Assembly (NCBI GenBank): GCA_033439765.1
Contig: JAULSN010000010.1
Location: 1,364,001-1,428,000, forward strand
DNA length: 64,000 bases
DNA from: Lasiosphaeria ovina
Lineage: Eukaryota; Ascomycota; Sordariomycetes; Sordariales; Lasiosphaeriaceae
Direction of reading: 5' to 3'
Position numbers and translations under genes: made by a program. Of the stretch, positions 20,885 through 35,200 are shown piece after piece. Below the pieces are notes generated by a model. That model did not search any database, was not told where the DNA came from, and saw only the letters and a program-made list of their open reading frames with translations. How positions within the stretch are numbered: position 1 is the stretch's first letter; each line of letters starts with the position of its first letter.

Positions 20885-23800
20885 GTAGTCTGTACTCCAT
20901 ATGACACTGTACAGTACCTGTCCATGGCGGTGCGTTCGTGCGGGTGGGCGTGCGCGCAGGGCAGGGCAGGGTGGTTTCGGTGGTTCCGCGGTCTCGATGA
21001 CAAAAAGAAAACAGAAACAAAAAGCAAAAGAAGAGAAAAAAAACCTAGCTCATACTGGGCGCCACTGAGGCGTTTTCCCAACGGGGGGTATGTGCTTGTG
21101 TTTGAGAGGGGTCTCCCAATGCGGCGGAAAGGAGCTAGGAAGTTAAGGTGGGTACTGTACTGTACATACCTAGCTGGAGGTGTTAGTAGTGCAGTGCAGT
21201 GTATGTGGTGTGGTGTAACTAAAGTTTGACTGTTGCATATGTGAAGACCCGAGGGAGAGGTGACGGGTGGGGCAAAGGGGCGTACATACGAGTGGGCGGA
21301 CTGCGGAGGAGAGTTGCAAAACGGGAGGGGGAATAAGACAAAAGAAACAAAGAAAACCCGAGGGGACTAGCGAAGAGGAGCGTGCTGTGTGCACCAAAGC
21401 TGTATCTCAATGTGTTGTAAAAGTCCACAGAAAGTGACAGGCACGAGCTAGCTCGTCCTGCCAGCGAGCAACACGAGAGGCGGCTGACATTTTGCGTGTG
21501 GATGTGACGGCTGCAAGTGGTGATGTCGGCGATGCTGCACGTCGGTAGCCAGGCACAAAGCATACCGTGCCTGGACAGGCCAAACAAATGGTTTCGAGGC
21601 AATCTCTCGGCGGCGAGACGGTGTAATTTACAGCACACGTGCGGTTTTCGCCTCGTCGGGTTCCGCAGTTGTGGCACCCCATCTCGAGTAGCACGGCCAT
21701 TTTGCAGAGTCCGGCCCTTCGTGACCGAACGCTGCTACGCAGAATCGTGATCGCCGAGATACAGGCCTGCTGGGTAGAAGTGTGCTCATGCAAATCCCAA
21801 GTCCGCATGCTTCAATGGAAGACGGAGGAGGGGGACTGCCTGCCTGCCTGCCTGCAATTCTGGGACAGAAAAAAGGGGGCGGGAGGAGGAAGAGGCGGTT
21901 CCCAAAACAATAGGAAAACAATGGGCCGAGAGCGTCATGTCTCATGGTGATGTCCCACTCGATGGTAGCCCGGGGGGATGGGGGTGTGTTTGTTGAGCTG
22001 GCGAGGCACAATGGTCTTTTGAATTAGCACGTAGGTAGCTGTGGCTCACATTCGCGGGCGAGTTAAATTGGGGAGGACAAAGGAGCCCATGCCAGCGCTA
22101 CTGAGACATCAGTGTGGGCAGAACTTGCACCATTCTCCGAAGGCGTCGATAAAAACCGAGGAGCAAACAACCCGGAGGAGGGCCAGACCCAGAGAGCAGG
22201 GGCGTCTGCTCATGACCCTGCTGGGCTGGGCTGGGCCAAGGGCAAGTGGGCGTGTCGAGATGCGTGTGCCGAGTACGGAATACGGAATACGGGGGTATCA
22301 CACGTCAACGACAACTGGCGGCGGGCTGAGGTGAGTTGCCGCATGAGATGGTGTTCTGGTTCTTGAGAGCTGACAAGCCAGAAGTCAATCCCGATGTCCG
22401 GAACGGAGGAGTTGAGTTGGGTGTGGGTCAGGAAGACAAGAGTGGGAGTGGGCCCGGGACGCGGGTGAGCCTGGAGCTCCTGTTGGCCGAACCGGCGCCA
22501 GGCGTCGGGCCCCTCTCTCGGAGGCGTCCACTGGGGCACCGGTCTGGCCTAGCTTTACGGAGGCTGGCAAACGACGGGTCATCGGCATGAGCTATGGCGC
22601 CATTCGTTTCCCACTCCCGACCCCTTGGATGATGATCTGCCGTGCGTTTCGAACCGTGCAAACGACTGGCCCTGGCTCTCAAGCGCACGCTCCACTCCCA
22701 AGGGCTACCTGCTAGCTGCCTGCCTAAGGTACTGTACCTTAGGTACTGTACTCCGTAGTTCGCTGCTGGCTGGTGGAGTGCAACGTGTTTCGGTGACATG
22801 CGACCTGTCATTTGCCGACGGCATCGAGATTTCCCTCTCAGGGCCTGTGTAACCGGCGCGGGCATCACTGACTGGCAAAGCAATCGGCAATATGGCCCTG
22901 AGGTCTGCAGGGGGCACTAGGCCATTTGTGGGGACGGATATCCGTACCGTGTCCGTACCTCGAAGAGAGGGTTTGGGGCTGTCAGAGCTGGAACAGCATG
23001 TGTGCGTGTGTGGGCTGCCGGATGAGTCCCGCAGCCTCACGGAGCCGACTGAAGCAGGTGAAGGTTATGTACTCCGCACGTAGCCGCAACAAACTCCAAG
23101 GAAGCTTCACCTCGGGCGGCACACCTAGACGTTACTATAATAAATTCTGCCTCAAGCCACCGGAAAACCTCCATCCCCAACCCCCCGGCGCCCCTCCTCC
23201 ACACTGGGCGGAGACAAGGAGGTGGCAGCCACAGAACCTCAACCCAACCTAGTGTAGTGTATTTCGGTCTTGGTCAGGTGGGCGAGGTGGGGAGGGAGCG
23301 AGCACCTTTCCGGCCGTGGCGCTGCGCTTGTCCAATCGAGGAGCCAATCTGCAAGGGGCACTTTTCCGGGGCCGGGTCGCAAGTTTAGCGTCGCCGACTC
23401 GGGGACCAAAACTTCACTTTTGAGGCTGGAGACGCTTCGTTGGGAGTCTTGCACACACAGCTCTTATGGGAGCTCCCATAGCCAGCCAGCCGTAGGGAGA
23501 GTCACAAGAGTCGGCCAAGCTAAGGCGTCTCGCTCCGACATCCCGCAGCGAAGCCCCACCGCTCCAACAGCGCCAACAGTGCCAACCTCGGCGAGACAAA
23601 GATGTTTCGGTCACAGAGGTAGTTGTCCGACAAGCAGTCGATCGACATCGGCTTCCCACCCCCGTCGAGACTGCGTGAAGAGATGCCCCGTGGAGAATGA
23701 GCTGAGGGGACGGGTACACTAGTACCACCAAAAACCAGGCGATAGGAAGAGGCGAGGCAGTGTGAGAAGACCAACGCATGGGAACGAAAAGCCCCCGGAA

Positions 23801-26800
23801 AGAGCTCGGGTGACAGATGTCACTGTCAAAAGCATGCGCTGGTGTTCATCACGTCGTCGAGTTGTTGTTCTTGCGTCGATTTGTCTGAGCGCACAGCTGG
23901 TGAACACGAGCCCGTGAGACTCGGTCAAACAGCCGGCCAACAAATGTCGACATGTGTCCAGTTCATCAGTCCCCAAGTACGCCATTCGGTATGTACTGTA
24001 CGTACGGGTATCTGGTTCCCATCTTTGGTGTATTGCTGGCTTTGAGACTATACCAATTGTTTTGAGTTGTTGCGGCCTGATCGCCTGCTTCAAGGTAGGT
24101 AGGGTTGCTTTCACACATGTTTGCCTACCTATTCCCCTTCGGGTCGGAGCAGCCACGAGCGGACTCATTAGCGCAAGGCTTGTCTTTGCCAGGAACCCAT
24201 TGTTCCTCCTGCAACATGACGTGGGGGGCCAGAGCAGTTGAGTCTGTCCGTTTCTTTCCACTGGCACTTCTTTCTTTCTCACGGCGCCTTTCAGGATAGT
24301 AGGATTCCAAATACAAAGCGAGACAGTGGGTGCAATGGTGTAAGGGCTGTGGGGCCGGGGCTGGGGCCGTGCGCCTCTGATTGTCTGACTGTCTCGAGCA
24401 AAGACAAACAAAGCTTTGGCTTGCCAGCCGAAACGGTTGTCCAATCAGCCCGCCCCGAATCTCGGCCGTGTGGGTTATTAGTTGATTAGTTGGTACTGGA
24501 TGCTGGGTAGCACAATAAGCACCGATTCTAGAGCAACGAGCTGCGAACCAAAGCCCTTCAGAGCGTCAACACAAAGTCGCACTCGACGTCTTCGGCGCCG
24601 CGTCGTTCCCGGATTTTTATCCGTCGCCAACGAGCGGGCACGTCGCTATATACGTACGCAGTACACACATTACTCCATAACGAAGACGGGGTATCTTGGC
24701 CATTGGTGTGATGTGATAATCGCTCAGGGGGTTGTCACGAAACGGAACCCCCAAATCTAATCTGAACACTAAATCGCCGTTGGGGGTCCCGGGGGAATCT
24801 CGAGCCAGGTGCGGGAACACCCATGGCAGCCGTGCCCACCGCGCCCCATGTGGGGGGACCTTTTGGGCCCCAAGGCCAAAAGGCTGTGGGCCTGTCGTCC
24901 AACCGCCGACGGAGTGTACGACCAGATGTTCTCCGTAGGAGTTTTCCCGTCAGGTCGGCTCGATCTCGGCCGGGCCTGTCGTTATTAAAACGAGGCGGAC
25001 TGTTTTGGACTGACGACGCCCAAAAAGCCAGTACGCGTACGGAATATTCAGAAGCGAAACAAAGTGCCACCGACCGCGGGCCAACTCAGGGGCGGCCTTG
25101 CCAGGAACGGTATCGAGGTATTTCGCCGAGGGAGATTGCAAGATTGGGACCGTGTTTGGGACAGAGGATTTGCTTCCCGGGGGGGGGGGGCGCCGACGCG
25201 AGACATCCATCCATGGGCGGGCCATGATGTGCTCGACTGGTGAGCTGGGACTGCAAGGGAGCCCGTGTTCACCAGCATTCCTCGCGCGCTTTCGAGATTC
25301 CAGACTCGTTCTTCGGTGAGCATGATTACACCGTTGTTATGTGTCCTCCAAAACGGTCGCTTGGTTGCCGGATTATTACCTGCCGAGCCTGCATCTGCTG
25401 AGCGCGAGTCGTGAGCTTAGTGTAGACCTAGGAAGACCTAGCGTTGCATTTCTGGCCGCGACACGGTCGAGGGAGAGGCACATACTAAAAAGAGGGCACG
25501 CAGAGTGGCCGCCTGTCAATTGCCGCACCCCCTCGTGCGCTAATGTGAACTCCCCGTCGCCATTTTGGATCGCCATCTATTATCCGTGCCAGGGTCGGCC
25601 ATTTTCTGGAGGCGATGGTTGTGGCGCCGCGCTGCTTCTCCGCCGTGACTGCGCCGACAAACCCACCAGTCCACCGCAAAAGGACCCCAACAATGCCATT
25701 CGAACCTTGATTTAAGCATACGGCCGCAAGTTCGTCGTTGGGAAAGATGGTCTGTCAAACGTCGAGACAGCATTTGGTGCTGAGAGCGGGGGCAACGAGA
25801 CGATGACTATTCCCGTCGCATCTTGTTCTACCATCTGAACCTTGAGGCTAAAAAGAGACTGGGTTTAACAGCGCCGTCTGGAGACTCTGGGGAAGCTGAT
25901 CGTCTGATGGACGATGGGACCAACCTACCAAGAACAAAAAGTGCCCGTTGCCGCATCCTCTTTTGGTGCCGTGCCACCGTGCCGCCCAGAGCCATCGGCA
26001 GCTACCTTGTATAGCTTGTATAGCTATGTGCTATTTCGGGCCTGTCGAACGGTGGGTTATTGAGCAGCCGATCGTGGGCCCAGGCCCCAGACCCCAGACT
26101 ACCTTACCTACTCGGCACTGCACTGCATGTACAGAGCAAGCAAGGTAAGGTAGGGTGGATCGATGGGTCGATGGCGAATGCGCGTGGACGTGAGAGGCAA
26201 GTAGGTATCGAATTGTTTAGTCTGAAAGCTTGCATCCAGCCAAAGAAGCAATGCATGTTTCTTCAAGGCCCGATTGTCGCGTTGGTTGATTGTCATGACC
26301 TTCGATTGACCTCAACCACGCTGCGGTAACGAGGGGACAATCTGGCAGACCACACAACCATCACATGGAACCCGGAAGTTTGTTGCTCATCATCCAGGGA
26401 GGGCAACCTGGAAGCTCTGCTGTCACCCCGCCCTCCTCCCTCTCCGCACTTCTTTTGGGGAGGGAAGCACCATCGACCTGGCTGGGAAGGAAGTCACAGA
26501 GTGTCCATTGTATTTCATGTACATACAATACAATACAATGCGCCTTGGAACCTTCTAATATTTGCAGCTGAGAGCCTTCCGTTGATCCAGCTCTTTCCTC
26601 GAGCCCTGTCCCTACGAAGTCTGTGCCACTAGCGAGGTTTCGGACCCCAATCCCCGATGGAATGGAGGAAGCCGAAGTGAAAATCAGGTCCTGTAATAGG
26701 GTCAAGGTTTCAAGACGTGTTGTCAGAGGCCCGGCTGCTGCCATTGTATGCGACGCCATGGTCGGATTGCCGACCCTGGCGCTCGAGAAACAGGCGAACT

Positions 26801-29778
26801 ACATGCATTTCTTTCGCCTCGTACTTCGGGGCATGTGTGGATATTGTCAGGCTCGCCCATTGGAAACCGTCCACTCCAACTACACGTACACCGACACTTG
26901 GGACAGAAGCGTTTCTCTGCCCCAGGAAACCTTAACCAAGGTGAGGCCGAGTCCTTTACCGGATGGCATTTGGGATAAACCCAATATTTCCCAAAGAATG
27001 GCCCAGAAATCCATCTGCGCTTATGACTGGCCCTTCGCTCAGATGCAGGCAATCAATTGTCTAGACCACAAGCCTCGCGCTCTTCACGTGGCTTTGACGG
27101 GAGGACCTGGCCCTGAACACCAAATGTGTCAGCTCATCCATCCCCCCATCTCATTTTTAAAAATACCCCGAATGTTAGTTCCCACTATTTAAAAGTACAC
27201 CAGTGCCGAGTTGCACAAGCCCTTGGAAACACTGCAATCATCCATCGAATCTGGCAGCTTTCTTCCCCGGGCTTAATTACTCAGGCCGCGGAATTAGCGA
27301 CCCAAAGCAACGAGTCTTGGGTCTGTCCTAGATGGTGAACCGCTGACTCTCTTACCTGAAGGTGCCCAGACCACAGAGAAAAGGGACATGGGCTTGCAGT
27401 TCTGGTACATATATTCTTGTGGAGAAAAACGTCACGAAGAGACCAGAGGGTCACATCCAGTCGGGGAAAACGCCGCGCATATGTATGTACTGTATGCCGT
27501 GTCTCTGGGACAAACCGGACACTAGTGTGGCTAGTATGTACAGTTAACTAGCAGAATCACGGTTGCTGTCAAGCGTTAGCCGACGAGCGTTGACACTCGA
27601 ACGGACGACATATCCATATCTCGGTCTGTAAACCTAACCTAAACTATCGGATGATTTGCAGGAGGGCGGGATGCCCAAGTTCGGTCCCGTCGCCTGTGAA
27701 GGCCCCGGGCAGCCCCGTCTGCTATTGTATCGGGAGAACTGCAGCAGAACCGGATTGTGCACCTCGAGGAAGTCAGGTACGGGAGCATTGCGAACTTGCG
27801 TTCTTGTGCAAGGCAAGGCAAATCCGACCAGAAAAACCATCATAGGCGACCGACATTAGAAGGGGGGGGGAAACGGCGGACCCAATTCGATAGCGTGCCG
27901 ACCATCAGGTTGGGGTTACGTACGGAGTACCTAGCAGCACCTTGCTTACTACTTACCTAACGGTCTTTTTTCTGTCTGATACGGATAGGAGAGGGCAGAT
28001 AACCAGAGCTGACCAGCCTCCTGGACAATTGCCCGTCTCCTTTTGTGTCCACTTGGTATGCAATGTATTCCATTTATATCTGTTGAACAATTATGTCAAT
28101 TGCGTGCATCGTGGCTGAGCGCTGGGTCGCCTTTCAAGGCGACCTAGCCAGGCACCTGGAGCCCTGGACATGATCGAACTGAACTGCGAGAAATGGAAAA
28201 TTGGATTTCAGGACCAAAGGGGCGCCTTCCAGTTCAACCATGGGACACATAGGGTTGGATAGATACTACACGAGCATTTTACTCGGTAGATTCAACTCCA
28301 AAGAAAGAAGGCGCTCCATATGCCGCCGACTGAACTGACCGACATGCGGCCAGGCACCGAGATCTAGCACATGTATCGTTACTTTACAGGTCATTCCGCC
28401 CGCATTAAAGCCACGCCGTGCACGGCTTGCCAGCGCTGGCGGGAGTCCTCGGCAGGGGGTATGGCGTGAGTAGCTTGAACAACATGGCTAACATGAGAGC
28501 AGGTGGCACGGACGTCTGGCGAGCGGGACGCGGGGCCGAGGGGCCTCTGGCAGGGTTGTCCTTCAGTGGCCCGCTGAGCGCCTAGCCTCCTGCCGTTTTC
28601 AGCGTTCTGTTAGTGTAACCGGTCGCGTGTACCTGGACCTTTGGCGGGCTAGGGTATGGTGTGCGGGCAGCGCCGAGAACGAGCGCACGCACACCCTCGA
28701 CTTGGCTCACTGGCACCCTAGCCACGCTTCGACTGCCCTGTACCCGGAACCTAAGGTAGGTAGGTTCGAACCTAGGGGCATGCGGGCGACACCCATGTAC
28801 GCTCGCTGCACAGCGGGCAGCATCTCAGCATCTCAGTAGCCAGTACCTAGCAGCAACAGCAATGGACATGATCGCAGACAGAGTGCCTACCCACGGTAAG
28901 TTACTCGAGTTGGGTTCCAGTATGAACCCTAGAAAGGCGAGGCGCCTAGGTAAGAGATAGGGTAACTATGGTAAGGAACCTTACCTTACCTTAGTCGGTA
29001 AACTTACCTTACTTGCCCTGCAGGATGGCGCTCATGATGTATGCACGAAGTACCTTCCGTTATCACACACCAGCGCATGGTACTGTCGCTGTACATAACT
29101 GCATCCATAGCAGTGCATGTGCCCACGCGTATCCACATCGAACTCGAGGGCCCTTCCTCGCCGGGGTGGGATGCAGTAAGTAACCCACCCTGGCCATAAA
29201 AGGTGCCCGTCAATTCCACTGGCTAATCCCCGTTCTAAAGACTAGCACCCTCCTTACCAGCGGCCCCTCACCTACTGGCCGGTGCACACCCCTGTGCCAG
29301 ATCCAAATGCTGGGTTCCTTGAATGAAAAACGTGCTGGCCCGTCCATCCTGACGCTCGCCGTCCCAGGGCTGTCTGTCGGTTCGTCCTTTCCATCCAATG
29401 CCTCCCAGGTCCCGTCGCACCTCTCACGACTTTTGCTCACGATACGCAGAACACCGCAGTGCAGCGCACCGCAGCGCGTAGGCCCACTGCCTGACCGAAA
29501 ACTGCCTTTCGACAACGAGATTTGCGAGTGGAGAAATCGATATACAGGTGCCGTCCAATTGACTACTGCGCAAGCTTTAAATCTTGCGCCGTAACGCTCG
29601 CTATCGACACACATCTCCGGCGGCTTCGCTCTCAGGGCTCCACAAAATCCGCCGCCAAAATACATCGTATCATTGACGACGAAGTGGCGAGGCACCAATA
29701 ATCCTCTCAACATTTCTTGTACAATACCTGTTAAATTCGAACCGCGGACACCTTTGAGACTCTCCGTTCCCTGCAATT

Positions 29779-31476
29779 ATGGAGTCGCACCGGCCGGCGT
29801 CTCAAAAGTTTCCTGCCGGGCTGGCAGGTGTGCTCAACGCGCCAGAAGGGCACCGCGACTCGGCCTACTATTCGAGCACTGATCCCGCTAGCAAACGTCA
29901 GTTCTATGAGATGACCTCGGCCCCCGGCGTGTCCCCCGAACAAACCAAACAGTTCGCTCCCCGAACTGATCGAGCGAGTTTATTGACATCTGTCTTGCCA
30001 GACACATCCGCAGCCTCGGGCATGGGGATCCTCACCCCCGCCGGCTCTGGCTTCCACACATCACCCGTTGACAAGACGCCTTCTCCTACCAGCGCCGGCT
30101 CCAATCTTCTCCCGCGCCCGTTGGTGTTCCCCATAAACGGCAACATGAGCGTGGCCTCGATGGTCTCTCCCACAACCCCTGGGAGCGCAGACCCCCGCCG
30201 ATACGATCGTCCACAGTCATTAGATTCGGCGCCAAACAGTGCCACCTTCGCTGTGAATGGGGATATGCCGGAGGCTCTGTCGCGGAGGGAGAGTGTCGAC
30301 AGTCGGATCAACCAGGGCTTCAACGACATGAGGCTCGGTAACAATTCGCCGTATGCCAGCCACAACCAGTCCACTGCTTCGTTCCACAACTCGTTTCAAC
30401 AGCAGAGAGCCCCCCGGCCTGGAATGGAGGGTCTCGCTGGTCACCGCATTTCCAATGGATATCAGCCGAGTGCTGAGCGCAACCCCGAGGGCCCCAAGAC
30501 TATGCGGGTCGCACCCGCCATTACCGGACCGGCGACAAGCCAAATCGCCAGGGCCGCCGAGCCGACGAAGGGCCAGGCTTGGGCCTTTCCCGAGGAGGAA
30601 ATACAAAGGATGCCGTCTGTCGCGAACCAGTCTTTGATCGACTCAAGGAGGAGTAGTATCGCCGACTCGCTAGCAAGCAGCCAGTACACAACCGAGTCTC
30701 GGCTCCCGCTGGGCCAGAGGCGGCTGGACGACGGTCTGGGCGGACTTGAGTTTCAGAGCTTGGCGGGTGCATCTGGCGAGTTCTCGACAGTCCACCACCA
30801 TTCGCTGCAGCACAAGCAGCTCGGAGACCTACAGGACGAGGAACTCGGCCCCCATTCCGCCTCGCAGCCCTATAGCCGAACTCCGGAGTTGCGTGTGAGC
30901 CACAAGCTAGCCGAGCGGAAGCGACGGACAGAGATGAAGGAGCTCTTCGAGAACCTTCGGGACATGATGCCACAAGAGCGTGGGTCTAAAGCTTCTAAGT
31001 GGGAAATACTGACAAAAGGTTAGTCTGTTGGCTGGCCTGCCTGCCTCGCCAGCTGTCTCCGTATCTGACTGTGCACTAACACCCTACAAGCGATTTCGGA
31101 ACACCAGCGGCAGAACGACACGATCAGGCTCCTCCAGAATCGCGTTGCCCAGCAGCAAACCGAGCTGGACAAGCTGAGGCGAGATGCGGCGGCTTTGCGC
31201 GCCGAGAATGACCGGATTCTTCGATCTGGTTCTTCTCAGCATATGGGTGACCTTTATGCCAGCGACCCATACGGAAGGCCGTCAAGGCCCCCCGAGCTAC
31301 CTCCATTGAGAGCCCTCTCATCGTCCGCAGCGCCTGCGGCCCCAGATTCCATGACGGGTGTGCAGTATGAGGCTCCGAGGACTAACGGCTTTCGGTCTGA
31401 TGCCCCGAGATATTATGGAACTCAGAACCCATCATCCGCCGATCCACAACGCTTCGACCCCGACAACAGAGGATGA
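29779..31476 (+). CDS. bHLH transcription factor
   Basis: Nuclear DNA-binding regulator. Two exons, 29779-31018 and 31091-31476 (donor gttagt, acceptor acaag), giving 541 residues. The first 370 residues are Ser/Pro/Gln-rich and probably disordered. The basic region HKLAERKRR starts at His375, followed by helix 1 (KELFENLRDMMP), a loop (QERGSKASKWE) and helix 2 (ILTKAISEHQRQ), then a leucine-spaced coiled coil (IRLLQNRVAQQQTELDKL). The intron falls inside helix 2. His375, Glu379 and Arg383 match the class-B pattern that reads CACGTG. The C-terminus is proline-rich. I cannot name the orthologue with certainty. The unusually long upstream region suggests complex regulation. Confidence 0.88.
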
Positions 31477-32277
31477 ATTCTCTCATCGGCCGGACTCGAT
31501 TCTCCAAGGAGGGTGCTTGCCATTGTGTGCTCGCGTAATAAGTCGCCCCATATAAACGCCCAATCGAGCCACTAACCTGTCAAGCTCATTCGTTGTTTTT
31601 ATTTCTTTTGCTTCAAAGTTATTCGACTGATACCAGTTGTTACACTGGTATTGTTCCATTATTCTTATACCCCATGAGCGATATGTTGGAAGGAGCGCAC
31701 TTCTGTCGTCTTTATCATTTCTAGCTTTATGTCATCCCGTCTCCCGACTCCTCGTGCCCGGATGAGGAGTGCAGCCCGTTTGTGCCCATCAAGTTCCCCA
31801 TTGCTCTTGCCGAAACAGGTGGACAATTTTTGGCTCGTACGACTTTCAGTTTTGTGGGCAGCAAGAGTCGGAAGGCGCAAGCAAGTTGTTGCACGTGATC
31901 TGGATTGGCTGTCTGATTAGATCGGTCTAAAATACAGGTAAAAAGCGTCTTCATATAGCCAACAAGACCTCTAAATATCCCCACGGAAATCCGTATCCCG
32001 GCCGGGCCTTCAGGGCAACCGAAATGCCGTAGACTGAGCGGATCTCCGGTTGTGACGGAGTTTGAGGGCATTCGGGCGTAAGCTAAGATTCTGTTTCAGA
32101 CATGTTTTTTTGGTCTCAAACTCTCTATCTGGTCCTAACAGATCTAGAAGCCGATGAACTGGGAACAAAGCCAAAGCACAAGTTTAGCCCCTCCAGTTCA
32201 AAAGTGGTGAGATTTAGCGAGACCCTTGATATGATATCGAATTCTTGTGACCCGATCATTTCCGTGCCAGCAGCCTG
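31477..32277. other. intergenic region between convergent genes
   Basis: About 0.8 kb between the stop codons of the bHLH gene and the GHKL-ATPase gene. It should hold both 3' UTRs. No credible gene is seen. Confidence 0.55.
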
Positions 32278-35200
32278 TCATGGGAGTCTGCGCCGCTTTC
32301 GAGCCTCTGTCGTCGCGGTCTCTTCCTGGACCAAACTCTCTCCGCTCAGGATGCCAATCACGGCTCTCACATTTGTGGAGCTCGTCGCGCTGTACCACCT
32401 TTCCTTATCAACATCAAAGATGTTAAGTTTCTGCAGCTGAGTCCCCAGGGCTGGTTAAAAAGGTCAATGTTAGTAGATATAGAAGAACATAAGAATCAGG
32501 GCAGCCTTACTGAACAAGGTCTTTGACAAGTTGGAGTCGCCAGTAGTAGATGGCTGGGTTTCTGACGGCTGGATCGTTGTTGGCTGCACAGTTGATGGCT
32601 GGACAAATGATGACTGTTTTTCTGACGGCAGGGGAGTTGGTGGTTGGGTTTCTGATAGCTCGGGGTTTGAAAGCTGTGTTGTTGATATTTGGGATGTTGA
32701 CGGCTGGGTCGTCGATGACTGGCGTTCTGACGGCTGCGTTTTCGACAGCTGGGTCGTTCGTAGCTTAGTTTTTGACGACTTGGGTCTCGACGGCTCAATC
32801 GTTGACGGCTCTATTACCGATTGCTGGGCTGTTGTCGTCCTAGAAGGTGCAGCTTTCCGCATAACCGGCAGATCCTTGTCGATATCCATCGGCTCTGGTT
32901 CCGGTGTGGAGAATCGCGAACATTGGTAGCTTTCACTGTCGCTGTCATTGTTACCGCCAACGCCACCGCCACCGCCACCGCCACCGTAATCCTCACCGTC
33001 CTCGCCCAGAAGATCATGCAACTCTGGCGACGAGCAGCGGGCCGCGGGTTTGATATCGGATACCATCACAAATGAGTCAGGATGCCTAGGCGTTACCATC
33101 ACAAAAAAGTACTCGTCGTCTTCCTCCAGATCACATTCCTCATGGGACTCTGTCGGGTCTGTCCATTGGTGCACCCGGCAGGTGGGGGGTTGTGATGTAA
33201 ATGCCTCACTGTCGGCCTGGTGTTTCTCATGATCGTGTGGGTCGTCTCTGGGCTGAAGGCAGGACAGCTGGTTCGAGGATGCTGTAGCACATTTGTTATT
33301 AAATCTATAATATAGGCAAAACATGGGAAGGTTTTGGCGAGATCAAGGATTGGTATTTACCATCTTCTGAGGTTAGCAGGGTGTTCCGAAGGCTGGAACA
33401 TGTTGACGCTCGGTGACACTGGACCTCGAACTCGCCCTCATCCTGACTTGTTGCCGTTCTAAACTCTGTAATCCGACAGGACAGCCCGCGATGAGGGCTG
33501 GACGCGTCATCGATGATCAATTTGCCTCCGCGTAGAAACGCGAGAAGACGCTGTTCGGCTCGGACGATCTCTAACTTCCCATGCCGCCCTGGGGCCCACG
33601 CATCATCTTGTTCAAACACGCCTTGCGGCAACTGTTCCAGCGCTTCGCGAAGAAGTCCCTTGACCGTATGAAAAAGGACGTCGACTTCAAACAGATCATC
33701 GGGAAGGCCGAGCTCGTCCACGGCACGGGCAAGCGAGAGCCACCGTTCGTGGATTCGAAACAGCCAATCGTCCTCCGAGAAAAATATGTGGAGGTGAAGT
33801 TGCCCAGCCTGGACGAAGCTGATATCCATTTCCTTGGTCATGGGACAGGACCGCAGGCAGGCACGGAGGAGGCGGCAGACAGATGCGGCAAAGCCAGTTT
33901 CAGGGGCGATAATGGGCTTGGCCATGGTAAAGCGCCGGCACTCCTCCTCCTCGGCGGTACGGACGAGCTGGTATCGGCGCAGGATATTCCAGTATGTCTT
34001 GGTCAGCTGAAAGCCTTTGCATCCGAGGCCTTGAATAACATGTTCGAGTCTTGGGTTCTAGAGACGGGGAAAACCAAAGGGAAGGCATATTAGTCCAAGA
34101 AGGGGGCACACGACTTGGGTCGCACTGTAGGAGCCTGTCTCACATTACTAGCGTCTTCGGCGCAATAGTACCATCTGCCTGCAAACTCATCGCCAACAAG
34201 GTACTTTTTGAGCCTCAAGGCCATTCTCTGTGTCAAGTGTTTTCTAGATCCACATACGTCGGCGATCTGAGAAGACTGGGGATCGTTGAGCATGTCGCTT
34301 AGCTCCCGCACCATGCCCGGTTGCGCGTCGAGCACGCAAGACCATATGCCGTGAATGGATCTGGACTCCTCATCTGCATCGCCTACGGATTGCCTCTCCC
34401 TGTTGGTCGACCCGAAGGCAAAGTTGTAGCCAAAGCGGAGGGGGAAGGTCGTGATGCTCGCCGAACGCCCGGATGAGGACTCACGCAGCAGGAGGCCCTT
34501 GAGGTAGACGCTTCCGCGAAGGTCCTGGCTCGTGAGAAGGTCGCCCTTGGCCGTGGAAATGATGGCACCGTTGTCGGTGCTATGAAGGAACAGGGCAGCC
34601 TTGGTCCAGGCATCGAAGTCGCAGCGCTGGACGGGGCTTCGAGTGACCATGTCGCCTCGCTCGTTGCGGCCCTTTTTCTGCTCGCCGATGATGAACTGCA
34701 CATCGCCGTCGGGAGCTCCCGCAAACGGGACGAGGGTTCTCTCACTGAGCCGCTGGGCCTGGTCCACGGCACTACTCATGCTCTTGGGAGACATGCGACT
34801 CAGACGGGCCACAAGGCGGCCGCGCGTGGTAAAGGCAAATCTCCAGTTGAAGCCGCCCGAACGGCAGCTGACCATGTGGTTCTGGCGACCACGCATCAAG
34901 ACCAGGAGGGCAATCTTCATGCCTTCGCCATGGGCTCCGGCTTGTTTGTTGTCGCCGGCCTTGCTTGTGCCGCCCAGGTCGAGGTGCCAGGGCTGCAGGG
35001 TGGCAGCCCGGTTGATCAGCTCGATTGTGCCCGCGCCGTCGCGAGACTTGAAGCGCATGTAGCCCAGACACTGTTTCTCGTCGCCGTCGTCGAAGCGAAG
35101 CACCTTGTAGACGACCTCGGTGTCGCGGCCCCGCGTCTTCTCTTCGCGAAAGACGTGGAAGTCCTTCTCATCGAGGCCGAACGACTTGATGATGGCGTCT

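Larger units (their letters stand above)
19978..29778. other. 9.8 kb gene-poor region upstream of the bHLH gene
   Basis: I find no credible protein gene. Open frames up to 241 codons (minus strand 23719-24444) are low in complexity, lack splice structure and resemble no family. Base composition is balanced, unlike the AT-rich RIP blocks further right. The region carries simple repeats, many tacctaccttacc/ggtaaggtag words, a second poly-G run near 25180-25190 and two copies of TACTCCGTA or its complement (22749-22757, 27921-27929). It probably includes a long promoter and leader of the bHLH gene, and perhaps non-coding transcripts. Confidence 0.5.

Noticed and set aside
23719..24444. 241-codon minus-strand open frame in the gene-poor region
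   Set aside because: Low-complexity, Arg/Ser/Thr-rich, no splice partners and no family resemblance; length alone is not enough.
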